Part shown: in pieces, positions 63,231 to 64,000 of the stretch
Layout of the letters: each line of letters starts with the position of its first letter
Numbering within the stretch: the stretch's first letter is position 1
NCBI RefSeq assembly: GCF_004016515.1
Contig: NZ_SACT01000001.1
Coordinates: 186,001 to 250,000 of the forward strand
Length of the DNA: 64,000 nt
DNA from: Rubrivivax albus
GTDB lineage: Bacteria; Pseudomonadota; Gammaproteobacteria; Burkholderiales; Burkholderiaceae_C
Direction of reading: 5' to 3'
The notes under the pieces: model-generated
Told to the model about the DNA's origin: nothing
The model's input: only the letters and a program-made list of their open reading frames with translations
Database searches by the model: none
Translations under genes and position numbers: made by a program

Positions 63231-64000
63231 GCGTTGCCATCCGCCACCTGGACACCCGCGCGTCCGACTTCGAGGCCGAGTTCAACCGCGTGCTGCACTG
63301 GTCGGCCGAGACCGATGCCGCCATCGAGTCGCGCGTGGCCGAGATCCTGGCCGACGTGCGGCAGCGCGGCGACGCGGCCGTGCTCGAGTACACGGCGCGT
63401 TTCGACGGCGTCACCGCGGCGGCGATGGCCGATCTCGAACTCGGCCCCGAGGCCCTGCAGGCCGCGCTCGGACAGATCACCCCCGCACAACGTGCGGCGC
63501 TGGAGGCCGCGGCAGCGCGCGTGCGCCAGTACCACGAGCGCCAGCTGGACGCCTGTGGCCGCAGCTGGCAGTACCGCGACGCCGACGGCACGCTGCTGGG
63601 CCAGAAGGTGACGCCGCTGGACCGCGTGGGCATCTACGTGCCCGGCGGCAAGGCGGCCTACCCGTCCAGCGTGCTGATGAACGCCATCCCGGCCCAGGTG
63701 GCTGGCGTGCCCGAGATCGTGATGGTGGTGCCCACGCCGAAGGGTGAACGCAACCCGCTGGTGCTGGCCGCGGCCGCCGTGGCCGGCGCCCACCGTGTGT
63801 TCACCATCGGTGGTGCGCAGGCGGTGGGGGCGCTGGCCTACGGCACGGGCACCGTGCCGCGCGTGGACAAGATCACCGGCCCCGGCAACGCCTATGTGGC
63901 CAGCGCCAAGCGGCGCGTCTTCGGCCAGGTGGGCATCGACATGATCGCCGGGCCGAGCGAGATCCTGGTGCTGGCCGATGGCAGCACGCCGGCCGACTGG
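63227..64000 (+). CDS. hisD: Histidinol dehydrogenase (3' end outside window)
   Basis: The first 258 residues are present, starting at GTG overlapping his[37 protein letters not shown] and [19 protein letters not shown], then [12 protein letters not shown], are signature segments for the zinc enzyme that oxidises histidinol to histidine. The gene runs off the right edge; remaining his genes are expected beyond. Confidence 0.96.
   Translation, partial: MSVAIRHLDTRASDFEAEFNRVLHWSAETDAAIESRVAEILADVRQRGDAAVLEYTARFDGVTAAAMADLELGPEALQAALGQITPAQRAALEAAAARVRQYHERQLDACGRSWQYRDADGTLLGQKVTPLDRVGIYVPGGKAAYPSSVLMNAIPAQVAGVPEIVMVVPTPKGERNPLVLAAAAVAGAHRVFTIGGAQAVGALAYGTGTVPRVDKITGPGNAYVASAKRRVFGQVGIDMIAGPSEILVLADGSTPADW

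Overview
The window is very GC-rich and gene-dense: about 60 genes, mostly in tightly overlapping runs, with no gene-free stretch above 300 bp. Gene content points to a betaproteobacterium of the order Burkholderiales, most likely the Rubrivivax/Leptothrix/Methylibium group. The pointers are an exosortase A (XrtA) gene set, an Mla lipid-transport operon, bolA-murA-hisG-hisD with the short HisG, zwf-hexR, indolepyruvate oxidoreductase and a PHA-granule-type protein. Species assignment is inference.

Layout. 1-11044: right flank of an exosortase-A/exopolysaccharide locus. It holds an XrtA-associated hydrolase, an acyl carrier protein and an asparagine-synthase-like protein on the minus strand. 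An acyl-CoA ligase and a PLP decarboxylase lie on the plus strand with a VapBC module wedged between them. A HEPN/MNT module, an O-antigen-ligase-like membrane protein and a two-domain VanZ protein follow. 11197-15635: mlaF-E-D-A-[MNT-HEPN]-C-B, a phospholipid transport operon interrupted by a second HEPN/MNT pair. 15581-21883: central carbon genes hexR, zwf, tal and pgi with a secreted beta-helix protein; a good HexR box overlaps the zwf upstream region. 21897-26230: an exosortase-system acyltransferase, a DUF2817 peptidase-like protein, an M20 amidohydrolase and a periplasmic branched-chain-type binding protein. 26308-33072: a molybdopterin oxidoreductase, a lipoprotein aminopeptidase, a PHA-system protein, a glutathione peroxidase, an acyl-CoA-binding protein, a wax ester synthase/DGAT and a lipoprotein. 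33027-39603: a LysR regulator divergent from iorA-iorB, then an FAD monooxygenase and a TPR-like protein. 39626-42028: a TetR regulator divergent from a YadG/YadH-type ABC pair.

42073-55654 is the most striking block: ten minus-strand genes in which every one of the nine junctions overlaps. They encode three kinds of glycosyltransferase, a heparinase-II/III-like protein, two APH-like kinases, an MsbA-type exporter, a polysaccharide deacetylase and an AlgE-like porin. This looks like a complete synthesis, modification and export system for an extracellular polysaccharide. Reading away from its promoter is a histidine kinase/NtrC-type regulator pair (55707-58579), followed by a DUF6502-DUF5666 pair (58612-60883). 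A palindrome TGGGA-N6-TCCCA occurs both in the operon/kinase divergent promoter region and over the DUF6502 promoter, suggesting one regulatory circuit. The window ends with bolA-murA-hisG-hisD (60991-64000, hisD incomplete).

In many Burkholderiales mlaFEDACB, the YadG/YadH-like ABC pair and bolA-murA-hisG-hisD form one continuous string. Here that string appears to be split by about 25 kb and about 19 kb of other genes, the latter carrying the polysaccharide operon. Comparison with relatives is from memory, not from a search.
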